Source of the DNA: Pectobacterium punjabense
GTDB lineage: Bacteria > Pseudomonadota > Gammaproteobacteria > Enterobacterales > Enterobacteriaceae
Length of the DNA: 64,000 nucleotides
Reading direction: 5' to 3'
NCBI RefSeq assembly: GCF_012427845.1
Contig: NZ_CP038498.1
Coordinates: forward strand, 1,488,001-1,552,000
Notes under the pieces: generated by a model
Told to the model about the DNA's origin: nothing
Seen by the model: only the letters and a program-made list of their open reading frames with translations
The model's database searches: none
Shown here: positions 48,628 through 58,097 of the stretch, one piece after another
How positions within the stretch are numbered: position 1 is the stretch's first letter
Layout of the letters: the number at the start of each line of letters is the position of its first letter
Made by a program: the position numbers and the translations under genes

Positions 48628-49353
48628 ATGGATTTTTTTAGTACCAGTAATATTTTAATTCATATTCCGTTGGGGGAAGGGGGATACGACCTTTCCTGGA
48701 TTGAAGCGATCGGCACGTTGTTTGGCCTGCTGTGTATCTGGTTCGCGAGTCAGGAAAAAACCATCAACTATCTGTTTGGGCTGATTAACGTCACGCTGTT
48801 TGCGGTGATCTTTTTCCAGATCCAGCTGTATGCCAGCCTGTTACTGCAAATTTTCTTCTTTGCCGCCAATATTTATGGTTGGTACGCCTGGACGCGTAAA
48901 ACAGATGCGCAGGAAGTAGAGTTGCGCATCCGTTGGCTACCGGTGCAGAAGCTGATTGGCTGGTCGGTGGCCTGTATTATCGCAATTGGCTTGATGACGT
49001 TCTATATTGATGCGGTATTTGCCGTGCTGACGCGTATCGCTGTTTCTGGTATGCAGGGACTCGGGTTAGCGGTGCAGATGCCTAATCTCCAGCCGGATGC
49101 ATTCCCATTCTGGGATTCTACCATGATGGTGTTGTCGATCGTGGCGATGATCCTGATGACGCGCAAATACGTCGAGAATTGGCTGCTGTGGGTGGTGATT
49201 GATGTGATAAGCGTGGTGATTTTTGCTTATCAGGGCGTGTACGCGATGGCAGTAGAATACGCGATCCTGACGCTGATTGCCCTGAACGGCTCTTGGCTGT
49301 GGATTAAGAGTGCGCAGGAAAACCGCGTCAGCGCGGTTTCAAACGGCGTGTAA
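48628..49353 (+). CDS. pnuC: PnuC, nicotinamide riboside transporter
   Basis: An inner-membrane facilitator for nicotinamide riboside, feeding NAD salvage. It has 241 residues from the ATG at 48628 (MDFFSTSNILIHIPLGEGGY), the E. coli start. Seven membrane segments. The substrate region includes FFAANIYGWYAWTRK, and FPFWDSTMMVLSIVAMILMT leads to KYVENWLLWV. Its last codons contain a hairpin that can serve as the zitB terminator on the other strand. Confidence 0.95.
   Translation: MDFFSTSNILIHIPLGEGGYDLSWIEAIGTLFGLLCIWFASQEKTINYLFGLINVTLFAVIFFQIQLYASLLLQIFFFAANIYGWYAWTRKTDAQEVELRIRWLPVQKLIGWSVACIIAIGLMTFYIDAVFAVLTRIAVSGMQGLGLAVQMPNLQPDAFPFWDSTMMVLSIVAMILMTRKYVENWLLWVVIDVISVVIFAYQGVYAMAVEYAILTLIALNGSWLWIKSAQENRVSAVSNGV
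49320..49339 (-). terminator. zitB terminator embedded in the pnuC coding end
   Basis: AAACCGCG-TCAG-CGCGGTTT. On the minus strand it comes 21 bases after the zitB stop and is followed by TTTT, forming a compact intrinsic terminator. The same bases encode NRVSAVS near the end of PnuC. Confidence 0.65.
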
Positions 49354-49360
49354 TCCAAAC

Positions 49361-50323
49361 TTAATGCTTGTGGTGATGACCTTCTGCATCATGCTTTTCA
49401 CCATCATGAATAGCTGAATGATGGTTTTCCTGATGAAAAGAGCAATGGTCATCATCACAGCGTTGATATTCCATCTGAATTGTCGCGTGTGTAATCTGAT
49501 ACTGCTTCAGCAAATATTCCTGAATACGTCTTAATAACGCATCGTGGTCGTGAGGTGGAACCACCTGCGCATGCAGCGTCATCATTGGTTTTTCGCCAAC
49601 CTGCCATAAATGCACATGGTGGATATTCCTGACCTCAGGGATATTCAGCGTCAGATCTTTCTGTAGAACCTCAACGCTGAGTTGGCTCGGTGTGCCTTCC
49701 AGCAGTTCGTGAATACTTTCTTTCAATAACGACCATGCACTGCGTAGTACCAGACATGACACCAAAATAGAGAGAATCGGGTCGATAGGCGTCCAGTTGG
49801 TATAAAGGATGATGACGGCAGCAGCAATCGCACCGACGGAGCCTAGCAGGTCGCCCAGCACATGTAGGGCTGCCGCGCGGACGTTAATGTTTTTTTCTTC
49901 GCTACCGTGGTGTAACAGCCAAAAGGCCACGATGTTCGCCAGCAACCCGGCAATAGCGACAAGCAGCATAGTGACGCCAGCAACGGGCTGGGGGTCATAG
50001 AAGCGTTGAATCGCCTCCCAGAAGATGAAGGCAGTAATCAGTATCAACGTTAGCGCGTTCACAAAGGCGGCGAGGGTGGTGAGCCGCAAATAGCCGAAGG
50101 TATGGCGAGCATTGGGTTTACGCTGTGCGAAACGCACGGCGATAAGCGCGACGAACAGCGCCGCTGCATCCGTCAGCATATGACCCGCGTCCGCAAGCAG
50201 CGCGAGGGAACCGGACAACAGACCGCCAATGACCTCAGCAACCATAAACGTGGCGGTAATGATAAACGCGGCCAGCAGACGTTTACTGTTGCCCGATTCC
50301 GTGTGGCTGTGGTTATGTGCCAT
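49361..50323 (-). CDS. zitB: ZitB, zinc efflux transporter (cation diffusion facilitator)
   Basis: A CDF-family Zn2+/H+ antiporter of the inner membrane. It has 320 residues with six membrane segments at about 17-200. Metal sites are the HxxxD pairs in [20 protein letters not shown] and [20 protein letters not shown]. Histidine-rich ends ([11 protein letters not shown] and [20 protein letters not shown]) probably bind zinc too. The cytoplasmic C-terminal domain contains [20 protein letters not shown]. It converges on pnuC, with only 7 bases between stops. Confidence 0.95.
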   Translation of the reverse strand: MAHNHSHTESGNSKRLLAAFIITATFMVAEVIGGLLSGSLALLADAGHMLTDAAALFVALIAVRFAQRKPNARHTFGYLRLTTLAAFVNALTLILITAFIFWEAIQRFYDPQPVAGVTMLLVAIAGLLANIVAFWLLHHGSEEKNINVRAAALHVLGDLLGSVGAIAAAVIILYTNWTPIDPILSILVSCLVLRSAWSLLKESIHELLEGTPSQLSVEVLQKDLTLNIPEVRNIHHVHLWQVGEKPMMTLHAQVVPPHDHDALLRRIQEYLLKQYQITHATIQMEYQRCDDDHCSFHQENHHSAIHDGEKHDAEGHHHKH

Positions 50324-50617
50324 AAATCACCCTGAGTTGCGGTTTTATCCCATTTTATTGAAACCCACAGAGAAAGCCTATCCTGTGTTCACCGACCTGG
50401 CGGTTGGGCTATTTTCTAGTGAAAATAGGATGGATGCGGCATCTGAGAGCATTTGATCGCGTAAATCCCGCTGATTTCAGCGTCCTGATAACACCAGCTT
50501 GACATATAATAATCAATCTTCAATATGAAACATCCCGTTTCTCAGTCTGCCCGCACAGGCGGGATGGCGCGTATTGGATGGGGCTAACATACCGTTTCGG
50601 AACCGATGGATTTATTT

Positions 50618-51673
50618 ATGAATTACCAAAATGACGATTTAAGAATTAAAGAGATCAATGAACTTTTGCCGCCGGTTGCTTTGCTAGAAAAGTTTCCAGC
50701 CACGGATAAGGCCGCGGAAACGGTATCGTTCGCGCGTACAGCTATCCATAAAATTCTTAACGGCAATGACGATCGCCTGCTGGTGGTGATTGGTCCTTGC
50801 TCGATCCACGATACGAAAGCGGCGAAAGAGTATGCCGCGCGTCTGCTGACGCTGCGTAACGAGTTGAGTGACGATCTGGAAGTGGTTATGCGCGTTTATT
50901 TTGAAAAACCGCGTACGACGATCGGCTGGAAAGGGCTAATCAACGATCCGCACATGGATAATAGTTTCCAGATCAATGATGGCCTGCGTATTGCGCGCCA
51001 GTTACTGCTGGAAATTAATGATATTGGTTTACCCGCTGCCGGTGAATTCCTCGATATGATTACCCCGCAATACATGGCGGATCTGATGAGCTGGGGCGCT
51101 ATTGGCGCACGTACAACCGAATCTCAGGTACACCGAGAACTGGCATCTGGTCTGTCATGTCCTGTCGGTTTTAAAAACGGCACCGACGGCACCATCAAAG
51201 TAGCGATTGATGCAATCAACGCCGCCAGTGCGCCACACTGCTTCCTCTCTGTCACCAAATGGGGACATTCGGCTATCGTGAATACCAGCGGTAACAACGA
51301 TTGCCACATCATCCTGCGTGGCGGTAAAACGCCGAACTACAGCGCAGAGCATGTTAAGGATGTGAAAGTAGGTCTGGAAAAAGCCGGTTTGACTCCGCAG
51401 GTCATGATCGATTTCAGCCACGCGAACAGCAGCAAACAGTTCAAAAAACAGATGGAAGTCTGTACTGATGTTTGTGGACAGATTGCACAGGGTGAAAAAG
51501 CGATCATGGGCGTGATGGTGGAGAGCCATCTGGTTGAGGGTAACCAGAATCTGGAAAGTAGTGAGCCGCTAGTTTATGGCCGTAGCGTGACCGATGCTTG
51601 TATTGGCTGGGAAGATACGGAGTCTCTACTGCGCCAGTTAGCCTCTGCCGTACGCGAGCGCCGCAATAAGTAA
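50618..51673 (+). CDS. aroG: DAHP synthase, phenylalanine-sensitive isoform
   Basis: 3-deoxy-7-phosphoheptulonate synthase condenses PEP and erythrose 4-phosphate, the first step of aromatic amino acid synthesis. It has 351 residues from the ATG at 50618 (MNYQNDDLRIKEINELLPPV), the E. coli AroG start. It is closer to AroG than to AroF or AroH in this N-terminus. VVIGPCSIHD, VYFEKPRTTIGWKGLINDP, GAIGARTTESQVHRELASGL and IDFSHANSSKQF carry the substrate and metal ligands. The 294-base gap before it has a possible TTGACA box near 50500. No convincing TyrR box was seen. Confidence 0.97.
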   Translation: MNYQNDDLRIKEINELLPPVALLEKFPATDKAAETVSFARTAIHKILNGNDDRLLVVIGPCSIHDTKAAKEYAARLLTLRNELSDDLEVVMRVYFEKPRTTIGWKGLINDPHMDNSFQINDGLRIARQLLLEINDIGLPAAGEFLDMITPQYMADLMSWGAIGARTTESQVHRELASGLSCPVGFKNGTDGTIKVAIDAINAASAPHCFLSVTKWGHSAIVNTSGNNDCHIILRGGKTPNYSAEHVKDVKVGLEKAGLTPQVMIDFSHANSSKQFKKQMEVCTDVCGQIAQGEKAIMGVMVESHLVEGNQNLESSEPLVYGRSVTDACIGWEDTESLLRQLASAVRERRNK

Positions 51674-51680
51674 CATCGAA

Positions 51681-51709
51681 TGGCGTGCTATCCGGCACGC
51701 CAATAAAAA
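51681..51709 (+). terminator. Rho-independent terminator after aroG
   Basis: TGGCGTGC, six-base loop, GCACGCCA. It starts 7 bases after the aroG stop and is followed by ATAAAAAAA. On the plus strand the tail is A-rich, not U-rich, so its strength for aroG is uncertain. It would end transcripts from the minus strand (doxX side) well. Confidence 0.55.
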
Positions 51710-51844
51710 AACGGCAGTGAAAGCCTTGAGTTTTTCAGCTCGCGAAAATGAAAACCAGGCTAACACTACCGTTAATGATGCATACCCACCTTTATTCCCT
51801 TTCGGTTCGTTTTTTATCTCTAGCGATAATGCTTTACTTCTCAA

Positions 51845-52234
51845 TTAGTTCCGTTTTGCATCGAGGCTATATTTACTCGGTCCAAAAGCCACAATCTGTA
51901 GTAATCCCCCGACAATAATGATGTTCTTAAGAAAGTTAATCATCGCGTTTTGATCGGCAAAGTTATGATGAAAAAACAGGGCAGTAGCAACAGTAAAGGC
52001 GGACAAAACGAGCGCAACCACACGCGTGCGGTAACCAATAAGTAGAAGCATTCCTCCACCGATTTCGACCACTAAGGCGATCAAATAACCGAGAAGAGGA
52101 AAAGGTAAACCAACCGAGGCGATGTAGCCTTGGGTGGCCTCTGATGCCCCGATCTTGCTAAGGCCGCTGATCACAAAAACAATTGCAATGAGAGCACGAC
52201 CAATTGCTGAAATGATTGAAGCGTTCTTTTCCAT
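51845..52234 (-). CDS. DoxX-family membrane protein
   Basis: 129 residues with four membrane segments (about 10-28, 45-66, 71-92 and 105-125). ALIAIVFVISGLSKIGASEA and LLIGYRTRVVALVLSAFTVA with HHNFADQNAMINFLKNIIIVGG are typical of DoxX/YphA-like proteins, often seen with redox stress genes. It follows azoR after 31 bases on the same strand and probably shares its transcript. Exact function unknown. Confidence 0.88.
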   Translation of the reverse strand: MEKNASIISAIGRALIAIVFVISGLSKIGASEATQGYIASVGLPFPLLGYLIALVVEIGGGMLLLIGYRTRVVALVLSAFTVATALFFHHNFADQNAMINFLKNIIIVGGLLQIVAFGPSKYSLDAKRN

Positions 52235-52265
52235 GGCGATTCCCTTTCTTGGTAGGTCGGCGTTG

Positions 52266-52880
52266 TTAGGCTTCTAAACTAGCAATACTGAGCTTTGCTT
52301 GGCTGATGATGGCAGATTTCGTCTCTTCATTTCCTTGGCCCAAGCCTTCGGCGCGGATGATCGTTACATCGGTCAGACCGATAAAACCAAGCACGGCCTT
52401 CAGATACGTTTCATGATGCTCAAGCATTGCGATAGTACTATCGCCACTGTAAGTTCCGCCGCGAGTTGAGACGATGAACAGCCTCTTCCCTTTCTGTATT
52501 AGTCCTTGTGGTCCGTTGGGCCCGTAGGCGAATGTGCGTCCGCCGATAACGACGCGATCAATCCAGGCTTTGAGTTGGGAAGGGACGGTAAAGTTATACA
52601 TGGGGGCACCAATGACAATGATCTCGGCAGCAAAGAGATCGTTGATATAAGCATCGCCATGGGCAATTTCGTCACTCAACTGCGGATCGGGATTTCCACC
52701 ACCGCGAACCACGGCCATATACGCTCCGGAAAGATGACCCACAGCATCTTCGACAAGATCGCGATAGACGATCTCGGAACCTGGGTGTAACTCACGCAGC
52801 CTTGCGACAATATCGGCAGAAAGTTGTCGGCTGACGGAATAGTCGCCGAGTATGCTGGAATCGATATGAAGAATTTTCAT
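52266..52880 (-). CDS. FMN-dependent NADH-azoreductase (AzoR family)
   Basis: A flavodoxin-fold oxidoreductase that reduces quinones and azo compounds and may protect against thiol or quinone stress. It has 204 residues from the ATG at 52880 (MKILHIDSSILGDYSVSR), with the FMN-phosphate loop at 8-17. APMYNFTVPSQLKAWIDRVV and VSTRGGTYSG are the other flavin-contact segments. The open frame continues 15 codons upstream without conservation. It is preceded by a LysR-type gene on the same strand, which is likely its regulator. It need not be the orthologue of E. coli azoR, which lies elsewhere. Confidence 0.92.
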   Translation of the reverse strand: MKILHIDSSILGDYSVSRQLSADIVARLRELHPGSEIVYRDLVEDAVGHLSGAYMAVVRGGGNPDPQLSDEIAHGDAYINDLFAAEIIVIGAPMYNFTVPSQLKAWIDRVVIGGRTFAYGPNGPQGLIQKGKRLFIVSTRGGTYSGDSTIAMLEHHETYLKAVLGFIGLTDVTIIRAEGLGQGNEETKSAIISQAKLSIASLEA

Positions 52881-53041
52881 AAGGTGGCTTCCTGACTTGT
52901 TTCGTAGCATAACGAATAAGCACAACGATCAGGCACCGATCGTTTCCATGTCAGTATATTTGCGCCAAAGACACCCGAAAACCCGATATTTTCCGAAGGA
53001 ATCCATCGGTTTCTGCGATAGGTAGGTGTTAGCCTGAGCGT

Positions 53042-53956
53042 TTATTGGCCCGTGGTTGCTTCCCCATGAAGACTTTTCAGGCGGTCAAGGAACCAACGCC
53101 CGGCAGGGCCGGGAGGCGCAGCTGTTCGGTAGATGGTGGACATCGGAACAAAGATTCCCTCAGGCGGGATATCTTCAAGCATCAGTTCAACTAACTCTCC
53201 TTCTGCAAGATCGCGCTGTACCACATGCAATGGCATACCGCCCCAGCCTAGCCCGCTAAGAAGAAAAGCATGCTTGGTAAATAAGTCCGTGAGCCGCCAG
53301 GTAGATGAGGATATAACGGCATATTCAATCCCCTCGGATAGGTTTGTTCGGTCGGTAAGGACAAGCTGCACGTGCTTTACCAGTTCCGATTTAGGGATGA
53401 ATCCCCTGAATGCAGCCAACGGATGATGGCGTGAAGCGACCATAACCAGCGTGATGCCAGCAAGGTGCTCAGTGCTTAGTGAGGCAAGAGCACTTGGCAA
53501 CGCTGCGACAGCCCCGATTGCCGCTGTCCCGTCGAGCACGCGATGATAGGTTGCTCCTAGCGCCTCAGCGAACACCCGAAGAGGCGTGCCGGGAAAGCGC
53601 TGTTTGAACTCGTTTGCAATAGCAGCGACAGTGGCAATAGGAAACAGCACATCGACGACAACGGAAAGCTCTGCTTCCAGCCCTTCTGATAACCCCTTTG
53701 CCCGTGCTTTCATGAAATCGACGGAGGTTACGATGCCGCGTGCATCGGCCAGCAAGGCTTGCCCTGCCGGAGTGAGTTTGGGATATCGTCCAGAGCGATC
53801 GAATAATTGAACGCCCATTTGGGCTTCGAGGTTACTCACCAAATCACTGATGACCGACTGCGCGCGATAGAGTTTGCGTGCTGCTGCGGAAAAACTTCCT
53901 TCATCAACAGCAACGATGAATGTTCTTAATTGATCAAGCGATACTCCATTTATCAT
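53042..53956 (-). CDS. LysR-family transcriptional regulator
   Basis: 304 residues from the ATG at 53956 (MINGVSLDQLRTFIVAVDEG), with GAGGG upstream; nine more codons are open in frame. The winged helix-turn-helix is at about 5-64 (GSFSAAARKLYRAQSVISDL). The C-terminal co-inducer domain spans about 90-290. It precedes azoR and doxX in the same direction, so it may activate or repress that pair in response to electrophiles; that is inferred from context only. The E. coli chromosome has nothing between aroG and gpmA, so this three-gene group is accessory. Confidence 0.9.
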   Translation of the reverse strand: MINGVSLDQLRTFIVAVDEGSFSAAARKLYRAQSVISDLVSNLEAQMGVQLFDRSGRYPKLTPAGQALLADARGIVTSVDFMKARAKGLSEGLEAELSVVVDVLFPIATVAAIANEFKQRFPGTPLRVFAEALGATYHRVLDGTAAIGAVAALPSALASLSTEHLAGITLVMVASRHHPLAAFRGFIPKSELVKHVQLVLTDRTNLSEGIEYAVISSSTWRLTDLFTKHAFLLSGLGWGGMPLHVVQRDLAEGELVELMLEDIPPEGIFVPMSTIYRTAAPPGPAGRWFLDRLKSLHGEATTGQ

Positions 53957-54029
53957 ACAAAGTAACCCTCGTCTTTTTATCAATGAGGCATTGATTGTGA
54001 ATGTCCGTGCTGAAGATTATGAAATAAAA

Positions 54030-54051
54030 AAACCCGGCACAGGCCGGGTTT
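54030..54051 (-). terminator. Rho-independent terminator after gpmA
   Basis: AAACCCGGC-ACAG-GCCGGGTTT. On the minus strand it lies 18 bases after the gpmA stop and is followed by TTTTATTTC, a good intrinsic terminator. Confidence 0.9.
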
Positions 54052-54069
54052 ATTTATTTCAACGGTAAA

Positions 54070-54822
54070 TTACTTCGCTTTACCTTGGTTCGCTACTGCG
54101 GCAGCTTTTGCGGCGATTTCGTCCGCGTTGCCCAGGTAGTAACGCTTGATTGGTTTGAAGTTCTCGTCGAACTCATATACCAACGGCACGCCAGTTGGGA
54201 TATTCAGTTCCAGAATTTCATCTTCGCCCATATTGTCCAGGTATTTCACCAGTGCGCGCAGTGAGTTACCGTGAGCCGCAACGATGACACGCTCACCGCT
54301 CTTAATGCGTGGCAGGATGGTTTCGGTCCAATAAGGCACAACGCGTTCGATGGTCAGCGCCAGGCTTTCAGTCAGCGGCAGCTCTTTGTCGCTCAGCGCT
54401 GCATAACGTGGATCATGGCCTGGGAAACGTTCGTCATCACGCGTCAACTCTGGAGGCGTAATGGCGAAACCACGACGCCATTGTTTAACCTGCTCGTCAC
54501 CGTATTTTTCAGCGGTTTCGGCTTTGTTCAGACCTTGTAACGCCCCGTAGTGGCGCTCATTCAGTTTCCAGGATTTCTCAACTGGCAACCAGGCTTGATC
54601 CAGCTCGTCCAGTACGTTCCACAGTGTGTGAATGGCACGTTTCAGCACGGAGGTATACGCGAAATCAAAGGCAAAACCTTCGTCTTTCAGCAGTTGACCT
54701 GCGGCTTTGGCTTCTGAACGGCCCTTGTCGGACAGATCAACATCGTACCAGCCTGTGAAGCGGTTTTCGTTGTTCCACTGGCTCTCACCGTGTCTTACCA
54801 GTACTAGCTTAGTTACAGCCAT
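54070..54822 (-). CDS. gpmA: Phosphoglycerate mutase, 2,3-bisphosphoglycerate-dependent
   Basis: A glycolytic enzyme that interconverts 3- and 2-phosphoglycerate. It has 250 residues (same as E. coli) from the ATG at 54822 ([16 protein letters not shown]), with AGGAG upstream. The catalytic phosphohistidine is His11. The second histidine is in [31 protein letters not shown] and [16 protein letters not shown] complete the active site. The 25 extra in-frame codons upstream are not conserved. Confidence 0.97.
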   Translation of the reverse strand: MAVTKLVLVRHGESQWNNENRFTGWYDVDLSDKGRSEAKAAGQLLKDEGFAFDFAYTSVLKRAIHTLWNVLDELDQAWLPVEKSWKLNERHYGALQGLNKAETAEKYGDEQVKQWRRGFAITPPELTRDDERFPGHDPRYAALSDKELPLTESLALTIERVVPYWTETILPRIKSGERVIVAAHGNSLRALVKYLDNMGEDEILELNIPTGVPLVYEFDENFKPIKRYYLGNADEIAAKAAAVANQGKAK

Positions 54823-54959
54823 AGCTAAACTCCTTCCTATCCTAAGATTTCTGTGATAACTGATTTCATTATAGGGGGGGAGAGCGGTTATCGGCAATCG
54901 ATAGTCGATGGCAAGCGTGATTTATCCGCAGGTTATTTGCGTAAAATCACGCTCAGGCT

Positions 54960-57900
54960 TTACCGTTTCAGCAAACCGGAATCTCCCTTGTGTAATAGCA
55001 GATAAACTGCCGGAATCACCAGCATTGACAGCAGAGGAGCGCTGACCATGCCACCAATCATCGGCGCGGCGATACGCTGCATGATTTCGGAACCGCTACC
55101 GCCGCCCCACATGATGGGCAGCAGCCCTGCCATAATCGTTGCCACGGTCATCATTTTCGGGCGTACGCGCAGAACGGCCCCTTCGTGGATGGCATCCATC
55201 AGCTGTTGGCGTGACAGCGCCTGACCCGACACCCGATGTTTTTCTACTGCATGGTTGAGATACAGCAGCATGATGACGCCAAATTCCGCCGATACCCCCG
55301 CCAGTGCAATAAAGCCCACGGCACCCGCGACAGAAAGATTATAGCCGAGGAGATAGATCAGCCAGACGCCGCCAATGAGCGCGAAGGGTAAGGTTGCCAT
55401 AATCAGCAGTGCATCTTTGATGCGGTTGAAGGTGATATACAGCAGCACAAAAATGATCAGCAGCGTGAAGGGCACGACGATTTTCATTTTCTCCGTGGCG
55501 CGTTCCAGATACTCAAACTGACCGGACCAGCTTAACGACACGCCTTCAGGCAGCATGACCTGCTGGGCGACAGCCCGTTGCATGTCTTCAACGGCAGATT
55601 TCAGATCGCGGCCGCGTAGATCGACATAAATCCAATCCGACAGTCGACTGTTTTCACTTTTCAGCATGGGAGGTCCTTCGCTGACGTGAACATTGGCCAG
55701 TTCAGCCAGCGTGACCCTGCTGCCATTGGCCGTCACAATGGGAAGGTCGCGCAATTTTTGTAGCGAATCGCGTAATTCACGCGGGTAGCGGATGTTGATG
55801 GGATAACGCTGACGACCTTCAATGGTTTCGCCGATGTTTTGCCCGCCGATAAGCGTCGCGACCACCGACTGAAGTTCCTCGACGGACACGCCGTAACGTG
55901 CGGCACGCTGGCGATCGATATCAATATCGATATAGCGTCCACCCGCTAACCGTTCCGCCAGCGCAGACGTCACGCCCGGAACCTGTTTTACCACCTGCTC
56001 GATTTGCGCGGCGGTACGTTCGATATCCTCCAAATTGTTTCCGTTAACTTTAATACCTACCGGACTTTTGATGCCAGTAGCCAGCATGTCTAGCCGGTTG
56101 CGAATCGGCGGAACCCACACGTTGGCGATACCCGGCAGATTGACGGTACGATCCAATTCGGCAACCAGTTTGTCCATGGTCATGCCCTCACGCCACTGGT
56201 CGCGCGGTTTCAGTCTAATCGTGCTTTCCAGCATGGTCAGCGGCGCAGGGTCAGTCGCCGTATCGGCACGGCCTGCTTTGCCGAAGACCGACTCGACTTC
56301 GGGCACGGTTTTAATCAGCCTGTCCGTTTGTTGTAGTAGACGACCGGCTTCACGCGCGGAAATGCCGGGCAGGGTGGAAGGCATATACAGCAGATCGCCC
56401 TCATCCAGCGGCGGCATAAATTCGCTTCCCAAACGGCTGAGAGGAAATAGCGTCAGTAGTAATAGCAGAGCGGAAACCAGCAGCGTGGTCTTCGGGTAGT
56501 TCAGTACCTTTTGCAGTATCGGGTGATAGAGCGCGATCAACCAGCGGTTTATCGGATTCGCCTGCTCGTCCGGTATCTTTCCGCGTACGAAATACCCCAT
56601 TAATACCGGCACCAGCGTAATCCCCAATCCGGCGGCGACGGCCATGGCATAGGTTTTGGTAAAGGCCAGCGGTGAAAACATGCGACCTTCCTGTGCCTCG
56701 AGTGAAAACACCGGTACAAACGACAGCGTAATGATCAGCAGGCTGCAAAACAGCGCGGGGCCAACTTCCACGGCTGCCCTTTCTGCTAACTGCCACCACT
56801 CATTATTCTGCGGCTGTTTTCCGGGGTTTTCATGCCGCCACTGTTCAATGACTTTATGCATGTTTTCTATCATCACAATCGCGGCATCTACCATCGCGCC
56901 GATGGCAATTGCGATACCACCCAGCGACATGATGTTGGCGTTCACACCCTGATAGCGCATGATGATAAACGCTCCCAGAATCCCGAGCGGTAGGCTGATG
57001 ATCGCCACTAACGCTGAGCGAAAGTGAAACAGGAACAGGGCGCAAATGGCCGCAACGACGGCAAACTCTTCCAGCAGTTTGAAGCTGAGGGTGTCGATGG
57101 CGTGTTCAATCAACTGCGAGCGATCGTAGGTTGGGACGATCTCCACGCCTGCGGGCAGGCTTTTTTGTATCTCCTGTAACCGCGCTTTGACGGCATGCAG
57201 CGTATTCAGTGCGTTTTTTCCATAGCGCATAACGATGATGCCGCCCGCCACTTCGCCTTCACCATTCAATTCGGCGATACCGCGCCGCATCTCCGGGCCT
57301 TCACGGAGCGTTGCCACATCTTGCAATAGCACGGGAATGCCGTTGCGGATGGTAATCACCACATGGTTAAAGTCGTGCGCGGTTTTCAGGTAACCGGTGG
57401 TGCGAACCATGTACTCGGCTTCACCTAACTCCAGCACGGAGCCACCATTTTCCTGATTGGCTGCCTGAACGGCAGTCACGATCTGCTGGTGGGTAATGCT
57501 CTGCGTCCGCATACGTTCCGGGTCAACGACGATCTGATATTGTTTGACCATACCGCCCACGCTGGCGACTTCCGCTACATCGGGAACGGTTTTCAGCTCA
57601 TACTTCAACAGCCAGTCCTGAAAGCCGCGTAGATCGGCCAGACTGTATTTGCCGCTGCGATCGACCAGTGCGTATTCGTAGATCCAGCCGACGCCGGTGG
57701 CATCCGGGCCAAGCGAGGTTTTCGCATCGGTAGGTAGGCTGGATTGTACCTGACTAAGGTATTCCAGCACGCGAGATCGTGCCCAGTAGGGATCGGTGCC
57801 ATCTTCAAACAGTACATAGACGTAGGCATCGCCGAACATGGAGAAGCCCCGTACCGTTTTGGCTCCCGGAACGGAGAGCATGGTGGTCGTCAGTGGATAG

Positions 57901-58097
57901 GTCACCTGATTTTCCACCACCTGTGGCGCTTTGCCCGGATAGCTAACGCGAATGATAACCTGAACGTCAGACAGGTCGGGCAGGGCATCCAGCGGTGTTT
58001 TTTGCAGAGAAAGCAAACCCCATGCCGCCATGAACAGCGCTGCCAGTAAAACCAGCAGGCGGTTTTTGAGTGACCACCGGATCACGAAGGCAATCAT
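54960..58097 (-). CDS. cusA: CusA-type copper/silver efflux RND pump
   Basis: The inner-membrane proton-driven pump of the heavy-metal RND class, exporting Cu(I)/Ag(I) through CusBC. It has 1045 residues (E. coli 1047). The first membrane helix is at about 9-29, followed by the periplasmic porter domain ([20 protein letters not shown]), membrane segments at about 340-540 with [20 protein letters not shown], a second periplasmic half, and segments at about 865-1035. GAIVVMIEN-like spacing and [20 protein letters not shown] are typical of CusA, not CzcA. Its start overlaps the cusB stop (ATGA). Confidence 0.95.
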   Translation of the reverse strand: MIAFVIRWSLKNRLLVLLAALFMAAWGLLSLQKTPLDALPDLSDVQVIIRVSYPGKAPQVVENQVTYPLTTTMLSVPGAKTVRGFSMFGDAYVYVLFEDGTDPYWARSRVLEYLSQVQSSLPTDAKTSLGPDATGVGWIYEYALVDRSGKYSLADLRGFQDWLLKYELKTVPDVAEVASVGGMVKQYQIVVDPERMRTQSITHQQIVTAVQAANQENGGSVLELGEAEYMVRTTGYLKTAHDFNHVVITIRNGIPVLLQDVATLREGPEMRRGIAELNGEGEVAGGIIVMRYGKNALNTLHAVKARLQEIQKSLPAGVEIVPTYDRSQLIEHAIDTLSFKLLEEFAVVAAICALFLFHFRSALVAIISLPLGILGAFIIMRYQGVNANIMSLGGIAIAIGAMVDAAIVMIENMHKVIEQWRHENPGKQPQNNEWWQLAERAAVEVGPALFCSLLIITLSFVPVFSLEAQEGRMFSPLAFTKTYAMAVAAGLGITLVPVLMGYFVRGKIPDEQANPINRWLIALYHPILQKVLNYPKTTLLVSALLLLLTLFPLSRLGSEFMPPLDEGDLLYMPSTLPGISAREAGRLLQQTDRLIKTVPEVESVFGKAGRADTATDPAPLTMLESTIRLKPRDQWREGMTMDKLVAELDRTVNLPGIANVWVPPIRNRLDMLATGIKSPVGIKVNGNNLEDIERTAAQIEQVVKQVPGVTSALAERLAGGRYIDIDIDRQRAARYGVSVEELQSVVATLIGGQNIGETIEGRQRYPINIRYPRELRDSLQKLRDLPIVTANGSRVTLAELANVHVSEGPPMLKSENSRLSDWIYVDLRGRDLKSAVEDMQRAVAQQVMLPEGVSLSWSGQFEYLERATEKMKIVVPFTLLIIFVLLYITFNRIKDALLIMATLPFALIGGVWLIYLLGYNLSVAGAVGFIALAGVSAEFGVIMLLYLNHAVEKHRVSGQALSRQQLMDAIHEGAVLRVRPKMMTVATIMAGLLPIMWGGGSGSEIMQRIAAPMIGGMVSAPLLSMLVIPAVYLLLHKGDSGLLKR

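Noticed and set aside
50460..50600. TyrR box upstream of aroG
   Set aside because: GTAAA near 50460 has no matching TTTAC half at the required spacing.
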